NCBI RefSeq assembly: GCF_900105965.1
Contig: NZ_FNTV01000001.1
Span: 2,790,001-2,854,000 of the forward strand
DNA length: 64,000 nucleotides
Direction: 5' to 3'
From: Arthrobacter alpinus
GTDB lineage: Bacteria > Actinomycetota > Actinomycetes > Actinomycetales > Micrococcaceae
Shown: positions 10,030 through 20,056 of the stretch, one piece after another
Numbering within the stretch: position 1 is the stretch's first letter
How the letters are laid out: every line of letters begins with the position of its first letter
Program-made: the position numbers and the translations under genes
Notes under the pieces: model-generated
Databases searched by the model: none
Seen by the model: the letters and a program-made list of their open reading frames with translations, nothing else
What the model was told of the DNA's origin: nothing

Positions 10030-12243
10030 CTACTTGGCCGGTAGATCGTTTCGGTAGATCTGCACCGTGTTGGCGTCGACTCGCACCGTCTCGCCGGCCT
10101 TGACCACAGGGATGGTACGAGGCAGGCGGAAGGAGGGTTCGCCGTCGTCCGTCAGAGAGGGCTCGGCGGTGGTCATCCGCAACATGTAGGGCCGCGGTTC
10201 GGGCGCCTGAGCAGCGTCCGTCTCAGCTGACTCCACTCCCGCCGATTCCAGAGCTTGTGAATCCGCAGGCTCGTGGACAAAACGCGGATTGGCAGGCAGG
10301 ACCACGTCCTCATTGGTGATGCCGGTGTTGAAAACAACCAAGCCGTCGACCTTGCCATCGGGCGAACCCATGAGCATGGTCAGAACACGTTCGTGCGGGT
10401 TCTTCCATTCCTCGGGCGACATGGGGCGACCATCGGCGCCATACCAGTGAATGAAGGATTGCCCGCCACGGGTGGGATAGCTGCTGGGCTGGGCGGCCAG
10501 GAAGTCTTTACGAATCTTCAGCAGGCGACGCGTGGCGGCCAGCATTGTTTTCGCTTCCTCGTCCATGGACCAGTCAACCCAGGCGATCTCATTGTCCTGG
10601 CAGTAAACGTTGTTATTTCCGCCCTGGCTGCGACCCAACTCGTCACCCGCGGTAAGCATGGGCACGCCGAGCGCCATCAGCATGGTGGCCATCAAGTTAC
10701 GGCTGCTTCGTGCCCGCTGGGCCAGGACAGTCTTGTTGTTGGTAATACCCTCAACACCGTGGTTCCAGCTGCGGTTGTTGCCGGTGCCGTCCCTGTTTTC
10801 TTCCTGGTTGTCCAGATTGTGTTTGTAGTTGTAGGCCGTCAGGTCAGCCAGCGTGAAGCCGTCATGAGCCGTGATGAAGTTGATCGAGGCCATGCGGCTG
10901 CGTCCGGAATCGGCAAACAGCTGTGCCGAGCCGCCCAAGGCGTCGCCAAACTTGGCCAGCCCGTTGTGGTGGTAGCCCGCGAGCATGGTGGCCCGATCAG
11001 TCAGCCACACTTCGCGCAGGGTGTCGCGGAAAGAATCGTTCCAGTCCGCCCATCCCGTGGGGAAGTTGCCTGTCTGCCAACCCCCGTAGCCAACATCCCA
11101 CGGCTCCGAGATGAGCTTCGTTGAAGAGAGCACACCGTCAGCGGCCGCCGCCAACAAAAACGGGTGCTGATTATCGAATTCATGCTCACCGTTGCGGGCC
11201 AGCGAGACGGCCAAGTCAAAGCGGAACCCGTCAATGTGGAACTCTTCGACCCAGTACCGCAATGAATCCAAGGCCATTTTCATGACCTGTGCATTTCCAA
11301 AGTTCAAGGTGTTGCCACAGCCTGTGGTGTCGTAGTACTGGCCGTCACGCATCCGGTAGTACTGCTCTTCAGCCAAACCGCGCCAGCTCAACGACGGGCC
11401 GCCCCGGCCACCCTCAGCCGTATGGTTGTACACCACGTCCAGAATGACCTCGATGCCGGCCATATGCAGCAGCTTGATCATGCCCTTGAGCTCTGCCTGG
11501 ACCGCGGCAGGACCGGCCTCGCGCGCCTCGGCGCTGGCGTAGTCCACATGCGGAGCAAAGAAACCAAGGGTGTTGTAGCCCCAATAGTTGCTCATCCCGG
11601 TGCCGTGCAAATGCGGCTCGTCAATGTGGAAGTGAACGGGCAAAAGCTCGACGGCTGTCACGCCCAGATCCTTCAGGTGCGCAATCATGACGGGGTGAGC
11701 CATGCCGGCGTACGTTCCACGAATTTCTTCGGGAATATCCGGGTGCAGCATTGTCTGCCCGCGCACATGCGCCTCATAGATGACGGTTTCACGCCACGGG
11801 GTGTTGGGCCTGGCCACGGTGCCCCAGTCGAAACCGGAGTCCATGCGCACCGAGAGGTAACTTTCCGCTCCGTCAGGACGTTCAGACTGGTCGATGTAGC
11901 GTCCATGAGGGTCCAACAAAAGCTGCACGGCCTCGGGGTCGATCAGCAGCAATTCCTCGCGGGTTGCCTCGAGATCGGTGTAGAAACCGTAGCGGGTGCC
12001 AACGGGCATGTCCTCCACGAAAACGTGGTGCACGCCGTCGGTCTTGTCAGGCAGCAGCACCGCCTTCCAGACATCCCCGGGGCCCTGAAAACACAGCACC
12101 ACGTTTCGGTGAGCAGGAGCATAGACAGCAACATTGGCTGCATGACCGGGACCGTCATTGGGAACGTCACTGACTCCCAACGGAAAATGACGCGACAAAG
12201 CCGCCCCCAGCGTACTGATGGCCTCCACCACGGTTTCCGGCAT
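10030..12243 (-). CDS. glgX: Glycogen debranching enzyme GlgX
   Basis: A 737-residue GH13_11 protein that should hydrolyse alpha-1,6 branches of limit glucans. An N-terminal CBM48 domain (residues ~15-135) is followed by the barrel with catalytic D343 (DGFRFDLAVSL), E380 (ISEPWDVG) and D461 (ITAHDGFTL). The inserted segment near residues 610-670 and the Ala/Glu-rich stretch before the C-terminus vary in this family. It is 2 bp downstream of rlmB on the same strand, so it may be co-transcribed with it, and it converges on glgP across the palindrome. Confidence 0.95.
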   Translation of the reverse strand: MPETVVEAISTLGAALSRHFPLGVSDVPNDGPGHAANVAVYAPAHRNVVLCFQGPGDVWKAVLLPDKTDGVHHVFVEDMPVGTRYGFYTDLEATREELLLIDPEAVQLLLDPHGRYIDQSERPDGAESYLSVRMDSGFDWGTVARPNTPWRETVIYEAHVRGQTMLHPDIPEEIRGTYAGMAHPVMIAHLKDLGVTAVELLPVHFHIDEPHLHGTGMSNYWGYNTLGFFAPHVDYASAEAREAGPAAVQAELKGMIKLLHMAGIEVILDVVYNHTAEGGRGGPSLSWRGLAEEQYYRMRDGQYYDTTGCGNTLNFGNAQVMKMALDSLRYWVEEFHIDGFRFDLAVSLARNGEHEFDNQHPFLLAAAADGVLSSTKLISEPWDVGYGGWQTGNFPTGWADWNDSFRDTLREVWLTDRATMLAGYHHNGLAKFGDALGGSAQLFADSGRSRMASINFITAHDGFTLADLTAYNYKHNLDNQEENRDGTGNNRSWNHGVEGITNNKTVLAQRARSSRNLMATMLMALGVPMLTAGDELGRSQGGNNNVYCQDNEIAWVDWSMDEEAKTMLAATRRLLKIRKDFLAAQPSSYPTRGGQSFIHWYGADGRPMSPEEWKNPHERVLTMLMGSPDGKVDGLVVFNTGITNEDVVLPANPRFVHEPADSQALESAGVESAETDAAQAPEPRPYMLRMTTAEPSLTDDGEPSFRLPRTIPVVKAGETVRVDANTVQIYRNDLPAK

Positions 12244-12245
12244 GG

Positions 12246-13244
12246 TTACGCCTTGACCGCGCGTTGCCTCGAGATCTCGTACAGGCTGATGCCGACTGCC
12301 ATGGAGGCGTTCAGGGATTCCATGGCGGAGTTGATCGGGATGGAGACAATCTGGTCGCAGTTTTCGCGCACCAGACGGGACAGGCCCTTGCCTTCAGAGC
12401 CGACCACGATGCACACCGGCTCCTGAGCCAAGGTGAGATCGGGCAACGCAACGTCGCCGTCGCCGTCGAGCCCCAGGACAAAGAAGCCCATCTTCTGGAA
12501 CGCGCCGATGGCGCGGTTCAGGTTGGGAGCCTTGGCAACGGGCACGCGCACGGCGGCACCGGCGCTGGTCTTCCAGGCAGCGGCCGTCACACCGGCGCTG
12601 CGGCGCTCCGGGACAATCACGGCGTGGCCGGAGAAAGCGGAAACGCTGCGGATGATGGCACCAAGGTTGCGGGTGTCGGTGATGCCGTCAAGTGCCACGA
12701 TGAGCGGCGCGTTGGCGATATGGCCCTTCTTCCACTTGGCGATGATCTCGCTGGCCGTATCAACGGCGTCCTCGTATTCGTACGGAGGAATCTGCAGAAC
12801 CAGGCCCTGGTGGATGGCGTCTTCGGTGAGACGGTCCAGCTCCGGCTTGTGGGCTTCCAACAGCGGGATGCCGCGCGCGGTAGCCAGCTTGATGGACTCG
12901 CGAACGCGCTCGTCCATGTCTACGCGGACAGCAACGTAGAGGGCCTTGGCGGGAATGCCCGCGCGCAGCGCCTCGACGACCGAGTTACGGCCGGTCACGA
13001 GCTCCTCGGTAGCCTTGCCCTTGGGACCGCTGTTGCGGCGCGGGGAGTTGCTGGTGCCGGCACCGCGCTTGGCGGCTGAACGCTCGGCCAGCTCCTGGTT
13101 CTTGTATGCCTTGTGGTAGGTGCGCTCGGCAGCCTTGGGAGTGGGGCCCTTGCCTTCAAGAGCCTTCCGGCCATGGCCGCCTGTGCCGACGCTGGGGCCC
13201 TTCTTGAGCTTGCGTACTGCCCCGCGGTGTGAATCATTGGCCAT
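12246..13244 (-). CDS. rlmB: 23S rRNA (guanosine-2'-O-)-methyltransferase RlmB
   Basis: A 332-residue SpoU/TrmH-family protein, expected to methylate G2251 of 23S rRNA. Residues 1-80 are a basic, Lys/Arg/Gly-rich tail typical of the actinobacterial forms. A TrmH substrate-binding domain starts near ELVTGRNSVVEALRAG, and the knotted SAM domain carries ALDGITDTRNLGAIIRS, VVGSEGKGLSRL and IPINSAMESLNASMAVGISLYE. It follows cysS as in the mycobacterial order carD-ispD-ispF-cysS-rlmB. Confidence 0.95.
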   Translation of the reverse strand: MANDSHRGAVRKLKKGPSVGTGGHGRKALEGKGPTPKAAERTYHKAYKNQELAERSAAKRGAGTSNSPRRNSGPKGKATEELVTGRNSVVEALRAGIPAKALYVAVRVDMDERVRESIKLATARGIPLLEAHKPELDRLTEDAIHQGLVLQIPPYEYEDAVDTASEIIAKWKKGHIANAPLIVALDGITDTRNLGAIIRSVSAFSGHAVIVPERRSAGVTAAAWKTSAGAAVRVPVAKAPNLNRAIGAFQKMGFFVLGLDGDGDVALPDLTLAQEPVCIVVGSEGKGLSRLVRENCDQIVSIPINSAMESLNASMAVGISLYEISRQRAVKA

Positions 13245-13414
13245 GGTGAAACCCTTACGATTGGTGCGGCGCCCTGTGTTTCCATGGCCCCGAAGTTCGT
13301 CAAATCAAATCTAGTCGCATGCGCTTTTAGGCACGCAAGATTACGGGAAACAAAAGACCCGTAGCTACCAGCTTACGGCCTGAACACAAATTTCGGGGTG
13401 CAGAGCCGAAAAAG

Positions 13415-13452
13415 TGCGCATTCTCACCGCTCGGCCTGCGGTGAGTGCGAGA
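13415..13452 (-). terminator. Possible terminator downstream of cysS
   Basis: An 8-bp perfect inverted repeat (CTCACCGC at 13423-13430, GCGGTGAG at 13438-13445) with a 7-nt loop. On the minus strand it is followed after a few bases by GCGCACTTTTT. It lies about 50 bp beyond the cysS stop. The stem-to-T-run gap is longer than ideal. Confidence 0.5.
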
Positions 13453-13497
13453 GCGCTTTGCGAAAACGGACGTTTGGTGAGTGCGGCGTCTGAGTGG

Positions 13498-14922
13498 CTA
13501 GCGCTTGAGCGACCAGGTGGAGCCGGTGGCGGAATCCGCAATCTCGACGCCGGCCGCGGCCAGGGTGTCGCGGATCCGGTCCGATTCCGCCCAATTCTTC
13601 TCGGCCCGGGCCTGAGCCCGAGCATCCAGCTGTGCCTTGACCAGCACGTCGAGCGCCGCCAACTCAGCCCCTGAACCACCGCCTTGTTGCCATTGCGCGT
13701 CCAGCGGATTGATGCCCAAGGCAGATGTCATGGCCACGGCTGATGCCAATGCCGCCGCTGCCCCGCCGTTGTCATTGCCGGCCAGCGCGGTGTTTCCTGC
13801 GCGAACTGTCTCGTGAAGAACGGCAAGAGCGGCGGGGATGTTCAGGTCATCGTCCATTGCGGCACGGAAGGCTGAGGGCAACTCGATGTTGCCCGATTGG
13901 CCGAAGGATCCGTCAGGGTGAACCTTGACAAGGGCAGCATTCACGAACGTCTCAATGCGTTCGACGGCGGCCGCGGCCTCCTCGAGCGAGCCCGGACGGT
14001 AGTCCAGCACGGAACGGTAGTGGGCCTGACCCAAGTAGTAACGGACCACCAAGGGTCGGGCAATTTCAAGCATTTCGCGCGGGTTGATCGTGTTGCCGAT
14101 GGACTTGGACATTTTTTCACCCTGGTAAGTGACCATGCCGTTGTGCATCCAAAAGTTGGCGAAGCCGTGGCCCGCAGCCTGCGACTGGGCCATCTCATTT
14201 TCGTGGTGCGGGAAGCGCAGGTCGAGCCCGCCACCGTGGATGTCAAACTCAGTGCCAAGGTATTTGGTGACCATGGCGGAGCACTCAAGGTGCCAACCGG
14301 GGCGGCCGGCGCCCCACGGCGAGTCCCAACGGGCGGTCTCGGGATCGCCGTCCTTGTGACCTTTCCACAGCGCAAAGTCGCGGGGATCGCGCTTGCCGCG
14401 CGGATCGGCGTCGGGCGCGGCCTGCATGTCGTCAATATTTTGGTTGGTCAAGGAGCCGTAGGCCGGCCAGGAGCGGACATCGAAGTAGACGTCGCCGGAA
14501 TCATCCAGTGCCGGGTAAGCGTGGCCGCGCTCAATGAGCGTGGCGATCAGCGCGTGCATTTCGGGGATGTGGCCCGTGGCGCGAGGTTCATACGTGGGCT
14601 TGAGAATGCCAAGGGCCGCGTAAGCGTCGGCAAAAGCCTGCTCAAAACGGTAAGCCAGTCCCCACCAGGGCTCGTTGTTCTCGGCAGCCTTAACCAGGAT
14701 CTTGTCGTCAATGTCCGTCACGTTGCGCACTACTGTGACCTCGTAGCCGCTGGTCTGCAACCAGCGGGTCAGCTGGTCAAAGGCAAGGGCGGAACGGACG
14801 TGGCCAATGTGTGGCTCGCCTTGGACCGTGGCGCCGCAGTAGTACAGCGAAGCCCGCCCCTCTTTGAGCGGGACGAAGTCGCGTACGGCGGCGGAGGCAG
14901 AGTCATGGAAGCGCAGGGTCAC
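13498..14922 (-). CDS. cysS: Cysteinyl-tRNA synthetase
   Basis: A 474-residue class I aminoacyl-tRNA synthetase that charges tRNA-Cys. The nucleotide-binding motifs are [13 protein letters not shown] (HIGH) and EKMSKSIGN (KMSKS), and the zinc-binding elements YYCGATVQ and GWHLECSAM are present. Length fits CysS rather than the shorter MshC paralogue. Its start overlaps the ispF stop by 4 bp, so it is coupled to ispF in the ispD-ispF-cysS operon. Confidence 0.97.
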   Translation of the reverse strand: MTLRFHDSASAAVRDFVPLKEGRASLYYCGATVQGEPHIGHVRSALAFDQLTRWLQTSGYEVTVVRNVTDIDDKILVKAAENNEPWWGLAYRFEQAFADAYAALGILKPTYEPRATGHIPEMHALIATLIERGHAYPALDDSGDVYFDVRSWPAYGSLTNQNIDDMQAAPDADPRGKRDPRDFALWKGHKDGDPETARWDSPWGAGRPGWHLECSAMVTKYLGTEFDIHGGGLDLRFPHHENEMAQSQAAGHGFANFWMHNGMVTYQGEKMSKSIGNTINPREMLEIARPLVVRYYLGQAHYRSVLDYRPGSLEEAAAAVERIETFVNAALVKVHPDGSFGQSGNIELPSAFRAAMDDDLNIPAALAVLHETVRAGNTALAGNDNGGAAAALASAVAMTSALGINPLDAQWQQGGGSGAELAALDVLVKAQLDARAQARAEKNWAESDRIRDTLAAAGVEIADSATGSTWSLKR

Positions 14923-15440
14923 GGCTCTAGGTTATCCCGTTGCCCAGCGTCATGGGGTGCACGGGCAACCACCAATGCCGTGGCGTAGGCGGTGATCCCC
15001 TCATCGCGGCCGGGGAAGCCGAGTCCGTCGGACGTGGTTGCGCTGACGGAGACGGGCGCTCCGGCGGCTTCGCTGAGTGCCGCCTCTGCCTCGAGACGGC
15101 GTGGACTGAATTTGGGCCGATTGCCCACAAATTGCACGGCGATGTTGCCAATCTCAAAGCCTGCCGCACGCACAATTCGGGCAGCTTCGGCCAACAGCCG
15201 AACACCTGAGGCGCCCTGGTATTCAGGGCGGTCGGTGCCAAAGTGGGTACCAAGATCACCCACCCCCGCTGCGGAAAACAAGGCATCGGCGGCGGCATGG
15301 GCCACGGCATCGCCGTCCGAATGGCCGCTCAGGCCGCGTTCGCCTTCCCAGAGGAGACCTGCGAGCCACAGCGGCGCGGGGCTGTCCTCGGATGCGAACG
15401 CGTGAATGTCGACACCAATTCCGGTACGGGGCAACATCAT
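14919..15440 (-). CDS. ispF: 2-C-methyl-D-erythritol 2,4-cyclodiphosphate synthase
   Basis: This enzyme makes the cyclic diphosphate of the MEP isoprenoid pathway. Metal and active-site motifs are GIGVDIHAF near the N-terminus, [22 protein letters not shown] and [19 protein letters not shown] at 15455 also opens the frame, overlapping ispD by 11 bp. I prefer the ATG at 15440 because GAAGG lies 8-12 nt upstream and the family start [10 protein letters not shown] follows; this leaves about 173 residues. The next upstream gene, ispD, acts two steps earlier in the same pathway. Confidence 0.95.
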   Translation of the reverse strand: MMLPRTGIGVDIHAFASEDSPAPLWLAGLLWEGERGLSGHSDGDAVAHAAADALFSAAGVGDLGTHFGTDRPEYQGASGVRLLAEAARIVRAAGFEIGNIAVQFVGNRPKFSPRRLEAEAALSEAAGAPVSVSATTSDGLGFPGRDEGITAYATALVVARAPHDAGQRDNLEP

Positions 15441-15444
15441 GGGC

Positions 15445-16224
15445 CTAACCTTCAATCCAGCGCGGACGCAGCGGCCCTGCCAACATGGCCTCGGCCAACA
15501 ACAAGTCCATGGGTGTGGTGATTTTCAGGCTGTGGGTTGATCCCTGCACCACAAAGACCACCTCGCCCAGGGCTTCCACGAGCATGGCGTCATCAGTGAT
15601 GCGCGAGGCCGCCGCGGCATCCAGCGTCGACAGGTATTCATGAGCCCGGCGCAGCGTCTCCAACTGGAACCCCTGCGGCGTTTGCACGGCACGGAGTTGG
15701 TTGCGTGGCGGAGTGTCAACGACCTTTTCCAGGCCGGCTCCCGTGGCGGGGAGGCTGGCGGGGACAACGGTTTTGATGGTGTCGGTGACGGCCAACGCCG
15801 GGATCACCGCGGAGGCGCCGTCGCGCAAGGCTCCGGCCACACGGTTGAAAACGCCCGACGGCGTGAGCGGCCTGGCACCGTCGTGAATCATGACGGTAGT
15901 GATCCCGGTGGCGATCGCTTCAAGGGCTGCGCTCACGGATGCCGATCTCTCCGCGCCACCCTCCACGATGGTGAAGAGAACACCGGCTGTGGCGGCCTCG
16001 GCACCCACGTTCCGGCAGATGGCGTCCAACTCTGGATCGTCTGCCGGGATGGCGACACAAATTTGCGCAGCCACGCCAGCTTTGATCACGCCGCGGACGG
16101 CATGAACCAGCATGGCGTGCCCGCCCAGCGGCACGCGTGCTTTAGGTACCCCGTGTCCGAGTCTCTGCCCGGATCCAGCTGCAACCACCACGACGGCGCA
16201 CGAGCCGTCCTTCACCTCAGTCAT
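15445..16224 (-). CDS. ispD: 2-C-methyl-D-erythritol 4-phosphate cytidylyltransferase
   Basis: This enzyme transfers CMP to 2-C-methylerythritol 4-phosphate in the MEP pathway. The nucleotide-binding loop is [18 protein letters not shown], followed by [10 protein letters not shown] and the C-terminal [11 protein letters not shown] and [15 protein letters not shown] use the ATG at 16224, which has GGAG 5 nt upstream; a GTG at 16233 is also in frame. The length is about 259 residues, slightly longer than E. coli IspD. It is the first gene of the ispD-ispF-cysS run downstream of carD. Confidence 0.95.
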   Translation of the reverse strand: MTEVKDGSCAVVVVAAGSGQRLGHGVPKARVPLGGHAMLVHAVRGVIKAGVAAQICVAIPADDPELDAICRNVGAEAATAGVLFTIVEGGAERSASVSAALEAIATGITTVMIHDGARPLTPSGVFNRVAGALRDGASAVIPALAVTDTIKTVVPASLPATGAGLEKVVDTPPRNQLRAVQTPQGFQLETLRRAHEYLSTLDAAAASRITDDAMLVEALGEVVFVVQGSTHSLKITTPMDLLLAEAMLAGPLRPRWIEG

Positions 16225-16314
16225 GGACTCCACTTTAGTCCGCCCCGGGTGCAGCTAGGGCGCGCTGCGCGTGCGCATGCGTTGTGCTGTCGAGATCAAC
16301 TTCGAAGAAGACGC

Positions 16315-16347
16315 GAAAAAGCCCCCATACCGGACGGTACAGGGGCT
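16315..16347 (-). terminator. Rho-independent terminator after carD
   Basis: Read on the minus strand, AGCCCC pairs with GGGGCT and an inner TACCG pairs with CGGTA around a 2-nt loop, followed directly by TTTTTCGCG. It starts 15 bp past the carD stop. This suggests that carD transcription ends before ispD, or is attenuated there. Confidence 0.85.
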
Positions 16348-16361
16348 CTCGAGGATGGAAG

Positions 16362-16844
16362 CTATGAAGCCAAAACCTCGTCAAGAACCTCGGAGGCCTT
16401 GTCTTCGTCTGTTTTCTCAGCCAAGGCAAGTTCCGAAATCAGGATCTGACGGGCCTTTGCCAGCAGACGCTTCTCACCGGCAGAAACACCGCGATCGTTA
16501 TCACGGCGCCAGAGGTCGCGAACAACTTCTGCAACCTTGATTACGTCACCGGAAGCAAGCTTTTCCAAGTTTGCCTTGTAACGGCGGGACCAGTTGGCGG
16601 GTTCCTCCGTAAACTCTGCACGAAGAACGTCGAAAACGTGCTCCAGGCCTTCCTTGCCTACGACATCGCGCACTCCCACAAGGTCAACGTTCTCAGCGGG
16701 AACTTCGATCGTAAGATCCCCCTGGGCAACCTTGAGCTTGAGATACATTTTCTCTTCCCCGCGAATGGTGCGCATCTTGATCTCTTCGATCTTTGCCGCA
16801 CCATGATGTGGGTAAACTACTGTCTCGCCGACCTCAAAAAGCAT
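16362..16844 (-). CDS. carD: CarD-family RNA polymerase-binding regulator
   Basis: A 160-residue protein that binds the RNA polymerase beta subunit and stabilises open promoter complexes at rRNA and other housekeeping promoters. It begins [22 protein letters not shown], the start of the CarD/TRCF interaction domain (residues ~1-60). A helical DNA-binding domain follows, with the conserved [17 protein letters not shown]. The length and motifs match the mycobacterial protein. Its position upstream of ispD-ispF-cysS-rlmB is conserved in actinobacteria. A terminator follows at 16315-16347. Confidence 0.95.
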   Translation of the reverse strand: MLFEVGETVVYPHHGAAKIEEIKMRTIRGEEKMYLKLKVAQGDLTIEVPAENVDLVGVRDVVGKEGLEHVFDVLRAEFTEEPANWSRRYKANLEKLASGDVIKVAEVVRDLWRRDNDRGVSAGEKRLLAKARQILISELALAEKTDEDKASEVLDEVLAS

Positions 16845-17119
16845 GTGGATTCTCCCTTTCCAATACTCCTAGTTTACCACGGTTAACTCTCCACTCCCTT
16901 GAGTTTCCGCAGGTCAGAGGTCCAGAAACTACGCTGACCGCGCAATTGTTCCAACAATTGGAGATTACCCACCCCCTTGACTATTGGCTGTTGGGATGCA
17001 TCTCACCGGTGACCGCGCCAGCAACAAAGTTGCCCGCTTGAGCACCGAAGCGCACATTTGCCGCAATTATGGATAAGCTGGACAAAGATATTTTGTCTTT
17101 TCCATGAGGAGTTACTGAC

Positions 17120-17704
17120 GTGAGAATCGCTGCCGGCATCCGCGGTACCAAACGAGCGCAACGCTTGAGCCTGATTGCAGCCATCGGCATTGGCGCCATG
17201 GCGTTCACCGGTTGCAGTGCCATCAACGAGCAAAGCACCACCCGCGTGTACTCGGCATCGGACGGTGTCCGCCTTGACATGGGCCAGCTGGAATTGCGCA
17301 ACGTGCTGATCGTTGCCGAAGCCGCTGACGGTCCGGGCCGCGTGACCGGAACGTTCTACAACCAATCAGAATCCGACATCACCTTGACCATTAGTGGTGC
17401 TCAGGGAGCTCAGACGGAGATCACCGTCAAGCCCGGAGCCCCCACAGTCCTGAACAGCACCGCCGACAGCTCCATCCTGAGCACGGTAGCCAGCGCCCCC
17501 GGCGCCGTTGAAACCGTTGAGTTGCGCACCTCGGGTAGCTCCAGCGAATCGGCTACCTTGCAGGTTCCCGTCATGAACGGAACACTCAAGGAATACAACA
17601 AGTCGCTTCCCACCCAGGCCCCGAGCGTCGAGGCCACCGCAGAAGCAACAGCATCAGCAACTGCAGATGCCGAGCACAGCGCTGAGGCGACCACTGCTCC
17701 GTAA
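17120..17704 (+). CDS. Secreted lipoprotein of unknown function
   Basis: A 194-residue protein with an N-terminal basic and hydrophobic signal ending in the lipobox FTGC (cysteine at residue ~33), so it should be exported and lipid-anchored. The middle part (TGTFYNQSESDITLTI...) reads as a small beta-rich fold, like copper-chaperone or DUF4352-type domains, though I cannot assign a family. The last ~35 residues are an Ala/Thr/Glu-rich low-complexity tail. It is single, with a ribosome site GAGGAG 9 nt before the GTG/ATG region, and ends in a strong terminator. It sits between carD and regX3, divergent from the former and convergent with the latter. Confidence 0.8.
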   Translation: MRIAAGIRGTKRAQRLSLIAAIGIGAMAFTGCSAINEQSTTRVYSASDGVRLDMGQLELRNVLIVAEAADGPGRVTGTFYNQSESDITLTISGAQGAQTEITVKPGAPTVLNSTADSSILSTVASAPGAVETVELRTSGSSSESATLQVPVMNGTLKEYNKSLPTQAPSVEATAEATASATADAEHSAEATTAP

Positions 17705-17711
17705 GCAGGCA

Positions 17712-17757
17712 CAAAAGTGGGGCCCGTTGCTTGACTGCAACGGGCCCCACTTTTTTG
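17712..17757 (+). terminator. Rho-independent terminator after the lipoprotein gene
   Basis: The stem AAAGTGGGGCCCGTTGC pairs with GCAACGGGCCCCACTTT around a 6-nt loop and ends in TTTTTT, 9 bp past the stop. The flanking A- and T-runs would let it also stop regX3 transcription arriving from the other side. Confidence 0.95.
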
Positions 17758-17905
17758 TCCCCACAACGTCCTGACCACCTCAGGATTGGCGAGCAATTTG
17801 TTGTGTATGTAGCCAAATGGAGTTGTTGCTGATGGCTGGCCGTACGACGACGCTTCGCCAAAAACACTCCGGCTGCCAGGGACGCCTGTAAAAACGACGA
17901 AGGGC

Positions 17906-18586
17906 TTAGGGCTCGAACTTGTAACCCAAGCCGCGCACTGTAACCAGGAACTTCGGAGCCGCCGGATCGGGTTCGATCTTGCTGCGCAATCGTTTGATGT
18001 GCACATCGAGCGTCTTGGTATCGCCCACGTAGTCCGATCCCCAGACCCGATCGATCAGCTGGCCACGGGTGAGAACCTTGCCCGCATTGCGCAGCAACAT
18101 TTCGAGCAGCTCGAATTCCTTCAAGGGGAACGCCACGGTGTCGCCGAGGACACTCACCACATGACGCTCCACATCCATGCGGACCGGACCGGCATGCACC
18201 GTGGAATCCATGAGCTCTTCCGGTTCCGCCTGGCGCCGCAGCACGGCACGAATCCGCGCGATCAGCTCACGGGAAGAATAGGGCTTGGTCACGTAGTCAT
18301 CCGCACCCAATTCCAGCCCCACTACCTTGTCAATCTCAGAATCCTTGGCCGTCAGCATGATGATGGGCACGCTGGAGCGCTGGCGCAAGTGCTTGCACAC
18401 CTCGGTGCCACTCATACCGGGCAGCTGCAGGTCCAACAGGACCAAATCGGCACCGTTGCGTTCAAATTCCACGAGGGCGTCCAGGCCGTTGTCCACGACC
18501 TGCACCTCATACCCCTCTTTGCCAAGAAGGAATGACAGGGGGTCGCTGATGGACTCCTCGTCTTCAACAATCAAGATTCTGCTCAC
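17906..18586 (-). CDS. regX3: Two-component response regulator, RegX3/PhoP type
   Basis: A 226-residue OmpR-family regulator. The receiver domain (1-~115) has the phosphoacceptor D52 in LVLLDLQLPG and the acidic pair VEDEES. The C-terminal winged helix (~130-226) ends in the typical LDVHIKRLRSKIEPDP...VRGLGYKFEP. In actinobacteria this protein controls the phosphate-starvation regulon. It lies 15 bp downstream of senX3 in the same operon, with phoU divergent. Candidate binding repeats lie at 19954-19997 and 40172-40193. Confidence 0.95.
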   Translation of the reverse strand: MSRILIVEDEESISDPLSFLLGKEGYEVQVVDNGLDALVEFERNGADLVLLDLQLPGMSGTEVCKHLRQRSSVPIIMLTAKDSEIDKVVGLELGADDYVTKPYSSRELIARIRAVLRRQAEPEELMDSTVHAGPVRMDVERHVVSVLGDTVAFPLKEFELLEMLLRNAGKVLTRGQLIDRVWGSDYVGDTKTLDVHIKRLRSKIEPDPAAPKFLVTVRGLGYKFEP

Positions 18587-18601
18587 GCTCGTTGCGCTCC
18601 T

Positions 18602-19894
18602 TTAGATCAAGCCGTGGTGCCGCTGCGCGCGGTGGTGCGTGCCGCCGTCGGACGTTGGTGTGGAAAGTTGGGGAAGCCGGACGGTGAAGGTTGAACCCAT
18701 CTTCGGGGCCGACCACAATGTCACCTCACCGCCATGGTTGCTCACAATGTGTTTGACAATGCTCAGACCCAATCCAGTGCCGCCGGTGTGGCGTGAGCGG
18801 GCGGCATCAACCCGGTAGAAGCGCTCGAAGATTCGGTCCTGCTCCTGTGGAGAGAGGCCATCGCCTTGATCCGAGATGCTGACGGAGACAACGCCGCCAC
18901 TGACCTGCAGGCCTATGCCCACCTGGGTGTTGTCCGGCGAGTAGCGCACAGCATTGTCAATCAGGTTGCGCAGCGCGGTCACCAATTGCGCCTGGTCGCC
19001 ATAAACCTCGGCCGGTTGGGCGGCACCGACTGCGAGCTTGATGTTCTTGCTCTGCGCGGGCAGCCGTGTCCGGTCCACGGCCTCGGCAATCACGGCGTTC
19101 ATGTCCACCTCCGTGGCAACACGGGCTACGTCCTTGCCCTGCAGCCGGGACAACTCGATGATGTCCTGGACCAGAGCCGCCAGCCGGGCCGACTCGGTCA
19201 TCATATGGGAGGCGAAGCGGCGCACAGTAGCCTGATCCTCCGGCGCAGACTCGAGCGCCTCCGCCAACAGGGAAATGGCACCAACGGGAGTCTTGAGCTC
19301 ATGGGATACGTTGGCCACAAAGTCATTGCGGACGGCCTCAGTGCGGGCGATCTCGGTGCGGTCATCCGCCAGTAGCAGGATGTATTCCTCGGTCAGCGGC
19401 GCCACACGGACCTGAATGACAAGGGTTCCCTGGCCTGGGGCACCGTGGGCGCCCATGGGGTCAGCGACGGTGTGGGGTTCGGCGTGGCTGGAACCGGCGG
19501 AATCGGCCGCTTCGTGGTTTGAATTGACCGTAACCTTGGCGGCTGCCGGCAGGGCACCGCGGGCCAGGATGAGGTCCCTTTCCTCAATGACGCCATCTCG
19601 GCGCACCCGGTGGGCCAGGTCAAGAAGCTCCTTGTGAACCAGCGTGTGCCCGCGCACCAGACCGTAGGCGTAGGCGCCCGGGCTTGCGCGCACCACGCCG
19701 TCGACCGTGTCAATGACGATGTAGGCCTTACCAACCACGGAAAGCACCTCTGCAGCGCCGTCGGGCAAGGTTGGCTCGGTAATGTCCGGGGTGAGTCGGC
19801 GCGAACGGTCGCTGATACTGAACGCGAACATGCCAAATATGCCCAAGGCCAGGCCAATGAGCCCTGCTACCAGTCCAATTACCAAGGGATCCAC
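18602..19894 (-). CDS. senX3: Sensor histidine kinase SenX3/PhoR type
   Basis: A 430-residue kinase with one N-terminal membrane segment (residues ~3-28), then a PAS-like region (~45-180). The phosphoacceptor H198 is in FVANVSHELKTPVGA. The ATPase domain has NLIDNAVRYSP (N box), SISDQGDGL (G1) and GTGLGLSIVKHI (G2). An insert rich in Ala/His/Gly interrupts the PAS-like part near residues 125-158. It is the first gene of senX3-regX3. Its partner phoU starts in the opposite direction across a Pho-box array, which fits a feedback loop. Confidence 0.95.
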   Translation of the reverse strand: MDPLVIGLVAGLIGLALGIFGMFAFSISDRSRRLTPDITEPTLPDGAAEVLSVVGKAYIVIDTVDGVVRASPGAYAYGLVRGHTLVHKELLDLAHRVRRDGVIEERDLILARGALPAAAKVTVNSNHEAADSAGSSHAEPHTVADPMGAHGAPGQGTLVIQVRVAPLTEEYILLLADDRTEIARTEAVRNDFVANVSHELKTPVGAISLLAEALESAPEDQATVRRFASHMMTESARLAALVQDIIELSRLQGKDVARVATEVDMNAVIAEAVDRTRLPAQSKNIKLAVGAAQPAEVYGDQAQLVTALRNLIDNAVRYSPDNTQVGIGLQVSGGVVSVSISDQGDGLSPQEQDRIFERFYRVDAARSRHTGGTGLGLSIVKHIVSNHGGEVTLWSAPKMGSTFTVRLPQLSTPTSDGGTHHRAQRHHGLI

Positions 19895-19953
19895 GGAACC
19901 AGCCTAAGCTCTGCCCGCGCGAAAATGATCAAAACAGGTGCATGGCGGCACCC

Positions 19954-19997
19954 GTTCAACTAACGTTCACCTTTAGGTGCTGCCCCGTTTACCTTTG
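19954..19997. promoter_or_regulatory. Pho-box array between senX3 and phoU
   Basis: Four consecutive 11-nt units: GTTCAACTAAC (19954), GTTCACCTTTA (19965), a degenerate unit (19976) and GTTTACCTTTG (19987). Units 1, 2 and 4 match the GTTCACC core of the Streptomyces PhoP box at 5, 7 and 6 of 7 positions, and all are in phase. The array lies ~60 bp upstream of both divergent start codons, so RegX3 may control senX3-regX3 and phoU together. Confidence 0.8.
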
Positions 19998-20056
19998 AAT
20001 GTCATGCTGAGACGTAGTTAGGGCCCCTTTTGCCCTGCCCATGAAAGGACACACGC

